Assembly: GCF_000153025.1 (NCBI RefSeq)
Contig: NZ_CH672429.1
Location: forward strand, 981,079-1,045,078
Origin: Marinomonas sp. MED121
GTDB lineage: Bacteria; Pseudomonadota; Gammaproteobacteria; Pseudomonadales; Marinomonadaceae
Direction: 5' to 3'
Length of the DNA: 64,000 nucleotides
Numbering within the stretch: position 1 is the first letter of the stretch; each line of letters begins with the position of its first letter. Shown one piece after another: positions 25,849-39,628 of this stretch. The notes beneath the pieces are model-generated. The model did no database searches and had not been told where the DNA came from. It was given only the letters and a program-made list of their open reading frames with translations. The translations under genes were made by a program, and so were the position numbers.

Positions 25849-26917
25849 TCGTACTCGGGCTTGAAACATCGGTAAAATCAATTAATTCACGTAAAACGCT
25901 AGTCGCAAAGCTACCTTTAGGTAAACTAAATTGCACAATTAACTGATCGTTAAGCAATTCCCAGACCATATTTTTTGGAATGACTCTTGCTGCCCTTTGC
26001 TCTCGCCCTAACGACAAACGATTCAGCTGCTCAAGTAAGGCGCCATCTTCTGACCAAGACTGGGTCATTGAATGGGCGCGTAACATGCTGGTATCCGCTA
26101 AAGCGCCATTATTTGCCAAAGGCAGCTGTGGGTGTAGATCAAGTTGATGTAAACGTCTTAATAAATTGGCATCAATATCTTCAACTCGAAAAGATGATTG
26201 AGTCCCTTGAAGCTGCACCCTATCATCTAGAAATACCTGCCCCCATAAACCCGAAGCGACTTGATCACTTAAAGCCTGATTAAAAAACCAAGAGCGAATA
26301 GCAGAGAGCCAAAAGGATTCGGTTTTGCTTAAGCGCTTTTTAGGTGATGGGTCTTTTGCCAGCCATTGACGACCTTGCACCAAATTATTCCCATTAATGC
26401 CAAACCGCTGAGGACCAAAATAGTTTGGTACACCTTCAAGTGCCACCAAAGCCAATCTATCTTCTAAATCTGCTAACTGACCACTTAGATTGCGAACTCT
26501 CAGCACAAAACGATTTGTTTTATGGACACCCACTTTAAGCTTACGAGGGTGCCTAGCCATGCTTACAAGCTTGACAGTTTCAGCCTCATTGAGCTCATTA
26601 CTAATGGCCTGCATTAAAGCTGCGCCATCTATATCTTGATTTAAAACATGTAAACAGAACCATTGACGGGTTACTGCATGTCTATCTTTAACACCGCTAT
26701 AAGTGACTTTATTAACGGGTACTTTAGTATGCCTAGCTAAAAGTCGTGCTAAGAACTCTGTATTAACACCTTGTTTCTCAATAAAAATATAAAGGTGCTC
26801 GCCCTTTCCTTCAGGCTCAAACCCTAATTCTTCTTCAACATAAAAATCTTGAGCACTGGTTTTTAAGTCACCTGTAACTTGAGGCTTTGACCAAGCATAT
26901 CGCCAATCTGTATTCAT
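25826..26917 (-). CDS. truD: tRNA pseudouridine(13) synthase
   Basis: Makes pseudouridine 13 in tRNA-Glu. 363 residues, with the TruD motif YSGVKDRHAVTRQWF carrying the catalytic aspartate D78, and the conserved NYFGPQRFGINGNNL insertion-domain boundary. The early segment DFYVEEELGFEPEGKGEHLY is also typical. It lies between ispF and surE, a conserved gammaproteobacterial order, and its end overlaps surE. Confidence 0.96.
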   Translation of the reverse strand: MNTDWRYAWSKPQVTGDLKTSAQDFYVEEELGFEPEGKGEHLYIFIEKQGVNTEFLARLLARHTKVPVNKVTYSGVKDRHAVTRQWFCLHVLNQDIDGAALMQAISNELNEAETVKLVSMARHPRKLKVGVHKTNRFVLRVRNLSGQLADLEDRLALVALEGVPNYFGPQRFGINGNNLVQGRQWLAKDPSPKKRLSKTESFWLSAIRSWFFNQALSDQVASGLWGQVFLDDRVQLQGTQSSFRVEDIDANLLRRLHQLDLHPQLPLANNGALADTSMLRAHSMTQSWSEDGALLEQLNRLSLGREQRAARVIPKNMVWELLNDQLIVQFSLPKGSFATSVLRELIDFTDVSSPSTNENINSQ

Positions 26918-26950
26918 TTATTTAACCTTTCACTAAAAGACAATTGCGAT

Positions 26951-27439
26951 CTAAACGTTTGCAGCCATAAGCAAGGCAACAGCGGCTACAGCAATGCCCT
27001 CTTTACGTCCAGTAAAACCAAGCTTCTCAGTGGTTGTTGCTTTTACATTGACACTGTCGATATCTAACGCAAGATCTGCTGCTATATTTGCTCTCATCGC
27101 ATCGATATGCGGTGCCATTTTTGGTGCTTGAGCCATGATGGTAATATCTAGATTGCCTAGCTGATAACCTTTCTTCAAAACTTCTTGGTAGGCTTTTTTT
27201 AATAAAACTCGGCTATCAGCTCCGGCAAAAACAGGATCAGTATCAGGAAAATGTTTGCCGATATCACCTAATGCTGCCGCCCCCAAAATCGCGTCAGTCA
27301 AAGCATGAAGTACCACATCACCATCAGAATGAGCAATCAGACCATGCAGATAAGGAATGCTCACTCCACCTAAAATAATTTCATCGCCTTCACCAAATTT
27401 ATGGACATCAAAGCCGTGGCCAATACGAAATGGCAGCAT
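26951..27439 (-). CDS. ispF: 2-C-methyl-D-erythritol 2,4-cyclodiphosphate synthase
   Basis: MEP isoprenoid pathway. 162 residues, normal length. Zinc ligands D11 and H13 lie in [13 protein letters not shown] and the third histidine in [19 protein letters not shown]. The C-terminal part has [18 protein letters not shown]. It is 28 bases downstream of ispD, so the two consecutive-pathway enzymes are probably coexpressed. Confidence 0.97.
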   Translation of the reverse strand: MLPFRIGHGFDVHKFGEGDEIILGGVSIPYLHGLIAHSDGDVVLHALTDAILGAAALGDIGKHFPDTDPVFAGADSRVLLKKAYQEVLKKGYQLGNLDITIMAQAPKMAPHIDAMRANIAADLALDIDSVNVKATTTEKLGFTGRKEGIAVAAVALLMAANV

Positions 27440-27467
27440 AAATAAATCACCTTAATTAGTCGTTTAG

Positions 27468-28178
27468 TTAGTGGTTATCAAGTAAAGGAAGTAAGGCTTT
27501 TGCCATTACAAGGTCGATCGGTAAAGTTACTTTAAAGTTACTTGCTTTACCCTCAACCAAATCAGGGTGCTGCCCTAGCGACTCAAACGCTGAACTTTCA
27601 TCAGTAATCAATAACCCCTGCTTCTTCGCTTTAATTAAAGCCGTGATAAGTGCATCTGCTTTAAATTTTTGCGGTGTTTGGGCATGCCAAATATGCTGTC
27701 TATCTAGGCTCATCTCTACCTGTGTTTGATTTTCAGATGTTGGTGATGCTTGTTTGATTGTATCTTTTGCAGGCATAGCTAGCAGAGCGCCGATCGGATT
27801 ATTATTCGCTAGCAGATCATCAATCTCAGAAAGTGAAATGAGTGGCCTTGCAGCATCATGAACCAAAACAAACTCGTCCTTTATGGCATGTTTATCCATA
27901 ATAAAAGATAAGCCATTTAACACAGTATCACTGCGCTCTTTACCGCCAATATAACGATGAACACGTTTATCGTTCGCCCAAATTGAATCCAGCCAATAAG
28001 CATCATTGACACTTAAACCCACGGCAATATTATTGATTTTCTCATGGCTCAGTAGACGCTCAATCGTTTGGTCAATTAAATATTTACCATCGAGGGGCAG
28101 ATATTGCTTTGGGACGTTAGCTTGCATTCGAGCACCCACACCCGCTGCAGGCAAAATAACCCAATAGGCGTTTGTCAC
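27468..28178 (-). CDS. ispD: 2-C-methyl-D-erythritol 4-phosphate cytidylyltransferase
   Basis: MEP pathway step transferring CMP to methylerythritol phosphate. 236 residues. The nucleotide-binding N-terminus is LPAAGVGARMQANVPKQYLP. Other motifs are VLVHDAARPLIS and DESSAFESLG near the C-terminus. It overlaps the end of ftsB by four bases. Confidence 0.96.
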   Translation of the reverse strand: MTNAYWVILPAAGVGARMQANVPKQYLPLDGKYLIDQTIERLLSHEKINNIAVGLSVNDAYWLDSIWANDKRVHRYIGGKERSDTVLNGLSFIMDKHAIKDEFVLVHDAARPLISLSEIDDLLANNNPIGALLAMPAKDTIKQASPTSENQTQVEMSLDRQHIWHAQTPQKFKADALITALIKAKKQGLLITDESSAFESLGQHPDLVEGKASNFKVTLPIDLVMAKALLPLLDNH

Positions 28179-28462
28179 TGGTCTACCATCCTATAAAAGG
28201 TTTCACCTTCTTTAATGTATTGCAGCTCAATACGAATTTTTTCTTCAACTGCATCTTGTCCATTTCTCAAATTCGACAATTGTGCTCTTAAAGCTGCATT
28301 ACGTTGCGATAATTTATCATTGGTCAATTCTTGAAATTCGACCTGTTTGCTTAACTCTTCTTGCCGCTTGCGTCCTTGCTCGCCATAAACCAATTGATAG
28401 GCAAGATAAATCGCCATGCCGGCAAACAAGACTGATACTATTCGTTGCATAGACATCATCAT
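28175..28462 (-). CDS. ftsB: Cell division protein FtsB
   Basis: 95-residue bitopic protein: one N-terminal helix (about 6-25, IVSVLFAGMAIYLAYQLVYG), then a coiled coil (about 30-70) and the FtsB-specific end EKIRIELQYIKEGETFYRMV. It forms the FtsQLB divisome complex. Four methionines lie in the first five codons, so the exact start is unclear; the first has a GGAG, though distant at 14 bases. It is separated from upstream eno by a strong terminator. Confidence 0.93.
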   Translation of the reverse strand: MMMSMQRIVSVLFAGMAIYLAYQLVYGEQGRKRQEELSKQVEFQELTNDKLSQRNAALRAQLSNLRNGQDAVEEKIRIELQYIKEGETFYRMVDQ

Positions 28463-28513
28463 TTCAGAAAAAAGATCTCCTACTATAAAACACAGCCTAA
28501 ATTGGGTACAACA

Positions 28514-28543
28514 AAAAAGGGAGAACCTAGGTTCTCCCTTTTT
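28514..28543. terminator. Fully palindromic terminator after eno
   Basis: A 30-base perfect palindrome centred on CCTAGG, with arms AAAAAGGGAGAACCT. The hairpin has a T tract on both strands. It separates pyrG-eno from the ftsB-ispD-ispF group, which must therefore have its own promoter. Confidence 0.9.
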
Positions 28544-28563
28544 ACTTAATCTAGCGTGTTAGA

Positions 28564-29889
<1,326 letters not shown>

Positions 29890-29912
29890 CTACGTCCCCT
29901 AAGGCGCAGCAC

Positions 29913-31547
<1,635 letters not shown>

Positions 31548-31720
31548 TTATGAAAAGCCCGCCTTTATAGATGAAAAATAGAGTTGATGACATGTTGAAC
31601 CATGCCTTCTGACGGGTCGCAATGGTACCATTTGATGGCTTATCACTCAATCTAAAAAAGCAGTATCAAAATTAAATTGGGTGGAAAGTTTCACTTCTCA
31701 ATGAATACCTGCTCAGCAGA

Positions 31721-33025
31721 CTAAGCTTTTGGCCAAGTTAACAAGGCTTTAGGCCGCCAATCAAGGTTGATGAAGTCCTGCCAATCAGGCTTAACCCAAA
31801 GGTCTCCTATGGCCACCAGCTCATCTTGATAATAAAGATAAGGTAAATGTTCACGCCACCAAACAGGCACCTGCTCATCATTAAACCATTTCTTTAACTT
31901 TCTTGAGAGGCCATTTTTCTGAACTAACACTTGAGTGTCTGGCTTGTTACCTAAGCTAAATGCATTTTCATCAAACTCAAGGTTTGTACTAAGCGAAAAA
32001 TGATAAACATCATATTCACGTTCAAGCTCTTGATTAGGACTGATTTTTGACACTTGAGCAGGTATCTGCAAAGGCAGGACATACAATCGATTTTGAAAGC
32101 GCATTAACCTTGCTAACTTATGTTCAAAACAAGGTTGCTTCCCTTGTTCGGTAAAAAAGCTTTCATTAACAGCCAGCACTTGAGCTTGAGTAAGACTAAT
32201 CGAAAACAACTCTAAATATTGGCGCAACCAAAAAACTCTTTGCTCTTGATCTAACGCTGCAATTGCATCCAGTTTTAAACTAGTGTCTTGCGCTTGCCAC
32301 GCACTTAACTTATCCCGACTGAGATTCGCTAACATTTGATAATCAAACGCTAAACGTTTTGCCGCTTGCTCAATTCGACACTCTGCTTGAGGCTCAAACG
32401 CTTGTAATTTAGGGATAATTTGATGACGTATATGATTTCGACTAAATGCCTCATCTTGGTTAGATTCATCTTCGACCCAAGTCAGCCCATTTTGTTTTAC
32501 ATATTGAATCAAGTTAGTTTTATCAAAAGATAAAAGCGGCCGATATAGAAAGCCCGCACCCAGCTCTCTTTTTGCTGGCATGCCCGCCAAACCTTTACCG
32601 CCAGTCCCTCTTAACAAGCGAAACATGAGTGTTTCCGCTTGATCGCCTGCATGGTGGGCTAATAATAGATAGGCATTTTTATTAAGGTATGAGGCAAAGA
32701 TATCATAGCGGGCAATTCGGGCCGCTTCTTCAATAGAATGTTTTTGCGTATCTAATTCAACCTTATGCCCTTTAAAAGCCACTTGATATTGTTGACACAA
32801 TGCCTCACAAAAACGATACCAAGCATCTGCATTTTGACTTAAGCCATGATGAATATGAATCGCTTTAACACGATGACCAAGTCCTGCTTCAACTAAGAGG
32901 TGTAAAAGGGCGACAGAATCAACACCGCCACTTAAGCCAAGATAAATAGGCTGTTCTTTTGTGCCGAGATATTGATGAAAAGAATTATCTAGCCCTGCTA
33001 AGAAGCTTTCTTTGGAAAGTGCCAT
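31721..33025 (-). CDS. tilS: tRNA(Ile)-lysidine synthase
   Basis: Modifies C34 of tRNA-Ile(CAU) to lysidine, an essential step. 434 residues from ATG 33025; upstream in-frame GTG codons (33031, 33034) are weaker. The ATP-binding P-loop is YLGLSGGVDSVALLHLL near the N-terminus, followed by HHGLSQNADAWYRFC and the LLRGTGGKGLAGMPAKRELG region. The C-terminal domain has GLSRKLKKWFNDEQVPVWWR. A terminator lies between it and accA upstream. Confidence 0.95.
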   Translation of the reverse strand: MALSKESFLAGLDNSFHQYLGTKEQPIYLGLSGGVDSVALLHLLVEAGLGHRVKAIHIHHGLSQNADAWYRFCEALCQQYQVAFKGHKVELDTQKHSIEEAARIARYDIFASYLNKNAYLLLAHHAGDQAETLMFRLLRGTGGKGLAGMPAKRELGAGFLYRPLLSFDKTNLIQYVKQNGLTWVEDESNQDEAFSRNHIRHQIIPKLQAFEPQAECRIEQAAKRLAFDYQMLANLSRDKLSAWQAQDTSLKLDAIAALDQEQRVFWLRQYLELFSISLTQAQVLAVNESFFTEQGKQPCFEHKLARLMRFQNRLYVLPLQIPAQVSKISPNQELEREYDVYHFSLSTNLEFDENAFSLGNKPDTQVLVQKNGLSRKLKKWFNDEQVPVWWREHLPYLYYQDELVAIGDLWVKPDWQDFINLDWRPKALLTWPKA

Positions 33026-33057
33026 TATCACCACTCATTTCATAAAGGTTTAAACAT

Positions 33058-33085
33058 AAAAAAGCCTCCACTAGGAGGCTTTTTT
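33058..33085. terminator. Intrinsic terminator after accA
   Basis: A 12-base perfect stem, AAAAAAGCCTCC with GGAGGCTTTTTT, and loop ACTA. It ends the transcript coming from dnaE-accA. Confidence 0.92.
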
Positions 33086-33120
33086 TAAAGACCTGACTTC
33101 AAGCGTTGAACTATTAAAAA

Positions 33121-34068
33121 TTATAGTCCGTAAGACATCAACCTTTGGTAACGACGCTCTAATAGCTCATCTGTCGTCAAAGCATTCATACGGTCTAGGG
33201 CTTCAAGCACATTTTCTTTATAGCTTTGTGCTGTTTGTTCATGATGTACATGGGCACCGCCCATTGGCTCTGTGATAATTTTATCAACTAAACCAAGCTC
33301 TTGTAGTCGATCTGCTGTAATCCCCATCGCTTTTGCAGCATCTGATGCACGATCAGCACTTTTCCAAAGGATAGAAGCACAACCTTCTGGAGAAATAACA
33401 GAATAAGTGCCGTATTGCATCATCATTAGCTCATCACATACACCGATTGCTAGCGCACCACCTGAACCACCTTCACCAATAACGGTTGCGATAATAGGTG
33501 TTTTTAGACGAGACATAACAGCCAAGTTATAAGCGATCGCCTCACTTTGGCCACGCTCTTCAGCACCAATACCTGGATAAGCCCCAGGGGTGTCAATTAA
33601 AGTCACGATGGGCATATTGAATCGCTCAGCCGTTTGCATCAAACGTAACGCTTTACGATAACCTTCAGGTGCTGGCATACCAAAGTTACGTAGTACTTTC
33701 TCTTTTACCTCACGGCCTTTTTGATGGCCAATAACCATGACAGGCTTGCCATCTAAACGAGCAACACCACCCACAATCGCGCGATCATCAGCATAATGAC
33801 GGTCACCATGCATTTCTTCAAAATCGGTAAAAGCGTGTTCAATATAATCCAAGGTATATGGACGTTTTGGGTGACGAGCAAGTTGTGACACTTCCCACGC
33901 ACCTAGATTACTAAACAGTGACTGAGTTAGGGTAATCTTTTTCTCTTCTAAACGACTAATTTCGTCGCTGATATTAAGTTGGTTATCATTACCAACCAAG
34001 CGTAACTCTTCAATTTTTTGCTCGAGTTCAGCAATTGGTTGTTCAAAAGGTAAATAGTTTAAATTCAT
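33121..34068 (-). CDS. accA: Acetyl-CoA carboxylase carboxyltransferase subunit alpha
   Basis: Half of the carboxyltransferase that makes malonyl-CoA for fatty acids. 315 residues, normal length. Motifs: [40 protein letters not shown], the oxyanion-hole region [20 protein letters not shown] and [20 protein letters not shown]. It follows dnaE after 156 bases without an obvious terminator, as in E. coli. Confidence 0.98.
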   Translation of the reverse strand: MNLNYLPFEQPIAELEQKIEELRLVGNDNQLNISDEISRLEEKKITLTQSLFSNLGAWEVSQLARHPKRPYTLDYIEHAFTDFEEMHGDRHYADDRAIVGGVARLDGKPVMVIGHQKGREVKEKVLRNFGMPAPEGYRKALRLMQTAERFNMPIVTLIDTPGAYPGIGAEERGQSEAIAYNLAVMSRLKTPIIATVIGEGGSGGALAIGVCDELMMMQYGTYSVISPEGCASILWKSADRASDAAKAMGITADRLQELGLVDKIITEPMGGAHVHHEQTAQSYKENVLEALDRMNALTTDELLERRYQRLMSYGL

Positions 34069-34224
34069 TATTTAATCACTGCTGTTTAGTTGCCATAGAG
34101 AGAATGCTCTTTTTATATGATCTTCTTAAAGAAAATCTGAGTCATTCCAATCACTACTTGCTTAATACCATTAAAATACATCAATAATATCAGCAAGTTT
34201 CTGTCTTATAATTCTAAAATGCTG

Positions 34225-37200
34225 CTAATTATACACGAGCTGAACGTTTTGTTGACCGTATTGTTTTTTTAGATCGTACATTAATTGGTCATCTGGCATA
34301 ATTTTCCAACTTTGACCCAAACAAATGTCCCCTTCTGCGTGGTCTGTTGCAAAACTTACCACCACGTCACAACCATCACCACGATAGGGCTGTAAGAACT
34401 GAGAGAGAGTTTGTATATCTACACAGGACACAGTATCCGACTGCCAATCTATCCTTAAAGCTTGAACATATCTTATTCGTGCTTGGGCAATATCCATGAC
34501 TTTACGAGCAATAACCTTCTGGCCACCGCGGAATTCATCGTTGCTAATTTCCCCCTCAACAACGACAACCTGATCTTTTTGAATCACATCTTTAAATTCT
34601 TCAAAACTATCAGGAAATACCGTTACCTCAATGCGTGCAGACCTATCATCCAAGGTAACAAAGGCAATATTACCGCCTTTCTTACTCTTAGTAATTCGCA
34701 TTTCAACAATAAGACCCGCCATAATTTGCGAATCACCACGCTTAGGCTGCAAATCAACAATGCGTGAGCGAGCAAAACGACGAATTTCTTTTTCGTAATC
34801 ATCAATTGGATGACCTGTGACATACAAACCCAGCGTATCTTTTTCACCGTCTAATCGTTGACGAGAAGGCCATTCATGTTGAATACCAATTTCATCATAA
34901 GCGCCCTCGGTAGACTCTTCGACAGCTACACCAAAAAGGTCCATCATGCCGGCATCTTCATCTTTTGCAATTCTATCGGCCCGCTTCAGTGCCTCATCAA
35001 TTGAAGCAAACAAGGTCGCTCGATTAGGACCGATTTGATCTAAGGCTCCCGATCGAATAAGCGCTTCCATCACACGCTTATTTACTTTTTTCCCTATACG
35101 CTTACAAAAATCAAATATATGTTCAAATGGACCCTCTTCACGAGCCTGAGTGATGGCCTCAATTGGCCCTTCTCCCACGCCTTTAATCGCACCGAGACCA
35201 TAAACAATGGCGCCAGCACGGTTAACGGTAAACTTATAGACGGATTCATTAACATTTGGCAATTCAAGCTGCAGCTTCATGGCACGACATTCTTCAATGA
35301 AGATAACGATCTTATCCGTGTTCTGCATATCGGCAGACAATACTGCCGCCATAAAGGGGGCTGGATAATGATGTTTTAACCACGCAGTCTGATAAGAAAC
35401 TAAAGCATAAGCAGCGGAGTGAGATTTGTTAAAACCATAACCAGCAAATTTTTCCATCAAGTCAAAGATGTTACCCGACAGTTCCTCACTGATATCATAC
35501 TTACCCGCACCTTCCATAAAGAGTAAGCGCTGCTCAGCCATGACTTCGGGTTTTTTCTTACCCATAGCACGACGTAATAAATCGGCGCCACCCAAACTAA
35601 ATCGAGCTAACACCTGAGCGATTTGCATTACCTGTTCTTGGTACAAGATAATGCCATAGGTCGGCTCTAGAACAGGGATTAGATCATCATGTTGATAATC
35701 AGGGTGAGGGAATGCCAGCTCTGAACGACCGTGCTTACGGTTGATAAAGTCGTCCACCATGCCTGATCCCAAAGGACCAGGACGATAAAGCGCTACTAGC
35801 GCGACAATATCTTCAAAACGTGAAGGCAGTAGCTTTTTAATAAGCTCCTTCATGCCTCGCGACTCTAACTGGAAGACCGCCGTTGTTTCAGCCCTTTGCA
35901 GCATGTCATAAGTGGGCTTATCTTCTAGATCGATCAAGGTAATATCTAAAGCAGGCTTACCCTCACGAGCTTGAATATCATTGATATTCTTCATCGCCCA
36001 GTCAACAACTGTTAAGGTCTTTAGACCTAAGAAGTCAAACTTTACAAGACCCGCTTCTTCAACATCATTTTTATCATATTGTGTCACTAAGCCAGAACCA
36101 TCTTCTTCACAATAAAGAGGAGAAAAGTCCGTTAGCTTTGTTGGAGCGATGACCACGCCGCCCGCGTGCTTACCAAAGTTTCTTACGACACCTTCTAGCG
36201 AAAGCGCCATCTCCATAACATCGCCAGCTTCTTCATCATTTTCGATAAACTCTTTTAGCATAGGCTCTTCTTCAAGGGCCTTATTCAGAGTCATACCAAT
36301 TTCAAAGGGGATCAACTTGGAAAGCTTATCACCAAGGCTGTAAGGTTTACCTTGGACCCTAGCGACATCACGCACTACCGCTTTTGCAGCCATAGCACCG
36401 AAAGTAATAATTTGAGATACCGCGTCTCGACCATAGGTTTGAGCCACGTAATCGATCACTTTATCTCGGTTGTCCATGCAAAAGTCGATATCAAAATCCG
36501 GCATGGAAACACGTTCTGGGTTTAAGAATCGCTCGAACAGTAAATCATATTCAAGAGGGTCCAAATCAGTAATTTTTAATGCGTAAGCCACAAGTGAGCC
36601 TGCGCCTGACCCACGGCCTGGGCCAACGGGAATATCGTTATCTTTAGCCCATTGGATAAAGTCCATTACAATCAAAAAGTAACCTGGGAACCCCATTTGA
36701 TTAATAATATTTAACTCAAAATCCAATCTATCCCAATACTCTTGTTTTTTATCGGCAATACGATCGCCGTATTTTTTCACAAGAAAATCGAACCTTTCTT
36801 CCAGACCTTTAAAAGAAAGTTCGCTGAAAAAGACATCCATTGTCATGCCTTCTGGCACAGGAAAATCAGGTAGGAAGTATTTTCCTAACAGCACATCAAC
36901 GTTACAACGCTTTGCTATTTCGACAGTGTTTTCAAGGGCTTCAGGAATATCATCAAATAAAGCTTGCATCTCATCAGCTGACTTTAAATACTGTTCTTCC
37001 GAATAACGTTTTTTTCGACGTGGATCATCGAGTGTGACACCATCGTGAATACAAACCCGCGCCTCATGGGACTCAAAATCTTCTCGCTTTAAAAAGCGCA
37101 CATCATTAGTTGCCACAACAGGACAAGCCAGTTCAGTAGCAAGTGGCACTACCGCATGAATATAGTCTTCTTCACCAATGCGGCTGGTTCTTTGTAACTC

Positions 37201-37701
37201 AACATAAAAGCGATTAGGGAATATCTGCATCCAGCGTTCTAACTTCTGCTTTGCAAGAGTCGGTTTTTGTAAGGCTAAATATTGTCCAACATCACCATAT
37301 TGAGCACCAGAGATCAAAATGACATCTTCTTGATGCGCTTCAACCCAGGCTCTTTGAACAATGGGACGGCCCTCAAACTGGCCTAGCTGATAACCCTTAG
37401 AGATAACTTCTATGATATTTTTGTAGCCCTTGTTTGTCATAGCAAGCAAGGTCAGCCTATGGTTTTCTTCAAGTTCTCCGTCAGCCTCAATAACAACATC
37501 GGCCCCACAAATAGGCTTAATACCACTTCCCATGGCACCTTTATAAAAACGCACAAAGCCACAAAGGTTATTTTCATCAGTCATGGCGACGGCTGGCATA
37601 TTAAGTCCGGCAGTTGCACCCAATAAGCCCTTCACTTTTACAAGACCATCAACAAGCGAAAATTCAGTATGTAATTTGAGATGTACGAAGGATGTCGACA
37701 C
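34225..37701 (-). CDS. dnaE: DNA polymerase III alpha subunit
   Basis: Replicative polymerase, 1158 residues, matching the DnaE1 length. N-terminal PHP domain (LHTEFSLVDGLVKVKGLL), then the palm with the catalytic aspartates in MPDFDIDFCMDNRDKVIDYV, PGRGSGAGSLVAYALKITDL, and the finger region (YGIILYQEQVMQIAQVLA). The C-terminal OB domain has MAGLIVEMRITKSKKGGNIA. Start is GTG (37701) with an AAGG seven bases upstream. rnhB ends ten bases before it. Confidence 0.98.
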   Translation of the reverse strand: MSTSFVHLKLHTEFSLVDGLVKVKGLLGATAGLNMPAVAMTDENNLCGFVRFYKGAMGSGIKPICGADVVIEADGELEENHRLTLLAMTNKGYKNIIEVISKGYQLGQFEGRPIVQRAWVEAHQEDVILISGAQYGDVGQYLALQKPTLAKQKLERWMQIFPNRFYVELQRTSRIGEEDYIHAVVPLATELACPVVATNDVRFLKREDFESHEARVCIHDGVTLDDPRRKKRYSEEQYLKSADEMQALFDDIPEALENTVEIAKRCNVDVLLGKYFLPDFPVPEGMTMDVFFSELSFKGLEERFDFLVKKYGDRIADKKQEYWDRLDFELNIINQMGFPGYFLIVMDFIQWAKDNDIPVGPGRGSGAGSLVAYALKITDLDPLEYDLLFERFLNPERVSMPDFDIDFCMDNRDKVIDYVAQTYGRDAVSQIITFGAMAAKAVVRDVARVQGKPYSLGDKLSKLIPFEIGMTLNKALEEEPMLKEFIENDEEAGDVMEMALSLEGVVRNFGKHAGGVVIAPTKLTDFSPLYCEEDGSGLVTQYDKNDVEEAGLVKFDFLGLKTLTVVDWAMKNINDIQAREGKPALDITLIDLEDKPTYDMLQRAETTAVFQLESRGMKELIKKLLPSRFEDIVALVALYRPGPLGSGMVDDFINRKHGRSELAFPHPDYQHDDLIPVLEPTYGIILYQEQVMQIAQVLARFSLGGADLLRRAMGKKKPEVMAEQRLLFMEGAGKYDISEELSGNIFDLMEKFAGYGFNKSHSAAYALVSYQTAWLKHHYPAPFMAAVLSADMQNTDKIVIFIEECRAMKLQLELPNVNESVYKFTVNRAGAIVYGLGAIKGVGEGPIEAITQAREEGPFEHIFDFCKRIGKKVNKRVMEALIRSGALDQIGPNRATLFASIDEALKRADRIAKDEDAGMMDLFGVAVEESTEGAYDEIGIQHEWPSRQRLDGEKDTLGLYVTGHPIDDYEKEIRRFARSRIVDLQPKRGDSQIMAGLIVEMRITKSKKGGNIAFVTLDDRSARIEVTVFPDSFEEFKDVIQKDQVVVVEGEISNDEFRGGQKVIARKVMDIAQARIRYVQALRIDWQSDTVSCVDIQTLSQFLQPYRGDGCDVVVSFATDHAEGDICLGQSWKIMPDDQLMYDLKKQYGQQNVQLVYN

Positions 37702-37711
37702 GTAATAACCT

Positions 37712-38356
37712 TTAAGCTAACTTTTCGATAATGCGTTTAACAGGGCCGAAACTCTGTCTATGGATAGGAGTAACACCTAAGGTTTCTAATGCAGCCAAGT
37801 GTTGAGCGGTAGGATAGCCTTTATGCTTCTCTAAACCATAACCTGGATAACGTTCAGCTAAAGCACTGATTTCATTATCTCTTTCCACCTTGGCAAGAAT
37901 AGAAGCTGCAGAAATTGCTTCCACCCTATCATCACCCTTTACAACCGCTTCGGCAGGACAAGGTAAATCTTTGGGAATGCGATTACCATCGATAAGAGCA
38001 TGCTCTGGCGTTACTCTTAAACCTGAAATGGCTCTTTGCATAGCTAGCATACTGGCATGCAAAATATTTAACTCATCAATTTCTGCCACACTCGCTCTGG
38101 CAATACAAAATGCGAGTGCTTTTTCCTTAATTTCATCAAACAAGGCAACTCGTTTTTTTTCTGATAATTTTTTAGAATCCGCTAAACTCGCAATAGGATT
38201 ATTTGGGTCTAATATTACAGCAGCAGCGACCACATCGCCTGCAAGTGGCCCTCGACCCGCTTCATCAGAGCCGGCGAATAAGTGACCGCTGTACAACTCA
38301 CTCACAAAAGGTTCTAGTATTTTTTTAACCTTCACTTTTTTTGTTTTTTCTACCAC
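37712..38356 (-). CDS. rnhB: Ribonuclease HII
   Basis: Removes RNA from RNA-DNA hybrids and single ribonucleotides. 214 residues. The catalytic motif [20 protein letters not shown] carries D31 and E32; the third acid is in [10 protein letters not shown]. The start is GTG (38356) with GGAG five bases upstream. The 20 basic N-terminal residues are longer than in E. coli. It lies between lpxB (eight bases) and dnaE. Confidence 0.96.
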   Translation of the reverse strand: MVEKTKKVKVKKILEPFVSELYSGHLFAGSDEAGRGPLAGDVVAAAVILDPNNPIASLADSKKLSEKKRVALFDEIKEKALAFCIARASVAEIDELNILHASMLAMQRAISGLRVTPEHALIDGNRIPKDLPCPAEAVVKGDDRVEAISAASILAKVERDNEISALAERYPGYGLEKHKGYPTAQHLAALETLGVTPIHRQSFGPVKRIIEKLA

Positions 38357-38364
38357 AGAAACTC

Positions 38365-39540
38365 CTACGCTGACTTTTTCGCCACTAGATCAAGAATGGC
38401 TTTTGCCGCTTGATGCCCTGCATCTAATTTAAGTTCTCGATGCAAACGCTCGAAGGTGGCAAGAATTTCAGGATCTTCATTAAAATTTTGCCAAGCATCC
38501 ATTAAATTGTCAGCCAAGTTTTCAGGCGTAGCCTCATCTTGAATTAACTCTGAGACTAAGGCTTTTTTTGCTAACAGATTAGGCAAAGACACATAAGGAA
38601 CTTTAATCATTCTAGACATAATGGCATAAGTTAATTTTGTAAAGCGATAAGCAACCACCATAGGACGTTTTACTAACATAGCCTCTAGTGCAGCAGTACC
38701 AGATGCCAAAAGAACGGCATTAGCACTTATCATAGCCTCCCTTGAATGAGCGTCGATGACTAAAATCGCTGACAGCATGTCTGCTTTTAAATTTTCATTT
38801 AAGATTGAGTGGCCTAAAATCTTTTCTATTTGTTCACGCCTTTGCTCATTCGCAGCTGGAATAACAAACTGCGCATGGGGAAGACGATTTTTAATTATCA
38901 TCATTGCTTTTGCAAAGAGAGGCATCAGACGACTGACTTCTCCCCCACGAGATCCTGGCAATATTGCAAAAACAGCATTATTGTTCTGATCAATATTCAA
39001 TAAATCTCTTGCCCTATTACGATCAAGTTGCAAAGAGATCTCATCCGCTAATGAGTGCCCAACACACTTAATGGGGATATTATGTTGATGATAAATATCC
39101 ATTTCAAATGGGAAAAGCGCCAACATAAGGTCTACGGATTCTTTAATTTTAAAAATTCGCTTTTGACGCCATGCCCAAACAGAAGGACTTACATAATGAA
39201 TGCTCGTAATTCCCTTTTGCTTTAGTTTTTTCTCTAACGGCAGGTTAAAATCTGGAGAGTCAATGCCAATGAAAGCGGTAGGTTGCTTTTGAATACATAA
39301 ATTAAACAAGGTTTTACGAATATTAAGCAACTCTCTTAAGCGCCCTAGTACTTCAACCAGCCCCATAACCGATAATCTATCCATAGGAACAATAGAGCTA
39401 AACCCTTGAGCAATCATTAAAGGTCCACCTATGCCACTAAAAGTAGCATTAGGGTCAAGTTTTTTTAAATGAGCAATTAAGCTTGCACCAAGAATATCTC
39501 CTGACGCTTCCCCAGCAACGAGTATAAAATGATTTGACAC
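38365..39540 (-). CDS. lpxB: Lipid-A-disaccharide synthase
   Basis: Condenses UDP-2,3-diacylglucosamine with lipid X in lipid A synthesis. 391 residues, a GT-B glycosyltransferase: N-terminal [20 protein letters not shown], middle [20 protein letters not shown], and the nucleotide-binding [20 protein letters not shown]. The C-terminal half has [20 protein letters not shown]. Start is GTG (39540). A strong terminator separates it from lpxA. Confidence 0.97.
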   Translation of the reverse strand: MSNHFILVAGEASGDILGASLIAHLKKLDPNATFSGIGGPLMIAQGFSSIVPMDRLSVMGLVEVLGRLRELLNIRKTLFNLCIQKQPTAFIGIDSPDFNLPLEKKLKQKGITSIHYVSPSVWAWRQKRIFKIKESVDLMLALFPFEMDIYHQHNIPIKCVGHSLADEISLQLDRNRARDLLNIDQNNNAVFAILPGSRGGEVSRLMPLFAKAMMIIKNRLPHAQFVIPAANEQRREQIEKILGHSILNENLKADMLSAILVIDAHSREAMISANAVLLASGTAALEAMLVKRPMVVAYRFTKLTYAIMSRMIKVPYVSLPNLLAKKALVSELIQDEATPENLADNLMDAWQNFNEDPEILATFERLHRELKLDAGHQAAKAILDLVAKKSA

Positions 39541-39569
39541 CTAGCTTCCTCAATCAAGTTTGATTAACA

Positions 39570-39597
39570 AAAAACCCCAGAAGGTTCTGGGGTTTTT
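39570..39597. terminator. Intrinsic terminator inside the lpx cluster
   Basis: A 13-base perfect stem, AAAAACCCCAGAA with TTCTGGGGTTTTT. It lies between lpxA and lpxB, which are usually cotranscribed, and so may lower expression of lpxB-rnhB-dnaE or mark a new transcription unit. Confidence 0.88.
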
Positions 39598-39628
39598 GAT
39601 TAGTTCGAACTAATTTATATGATCAAAA

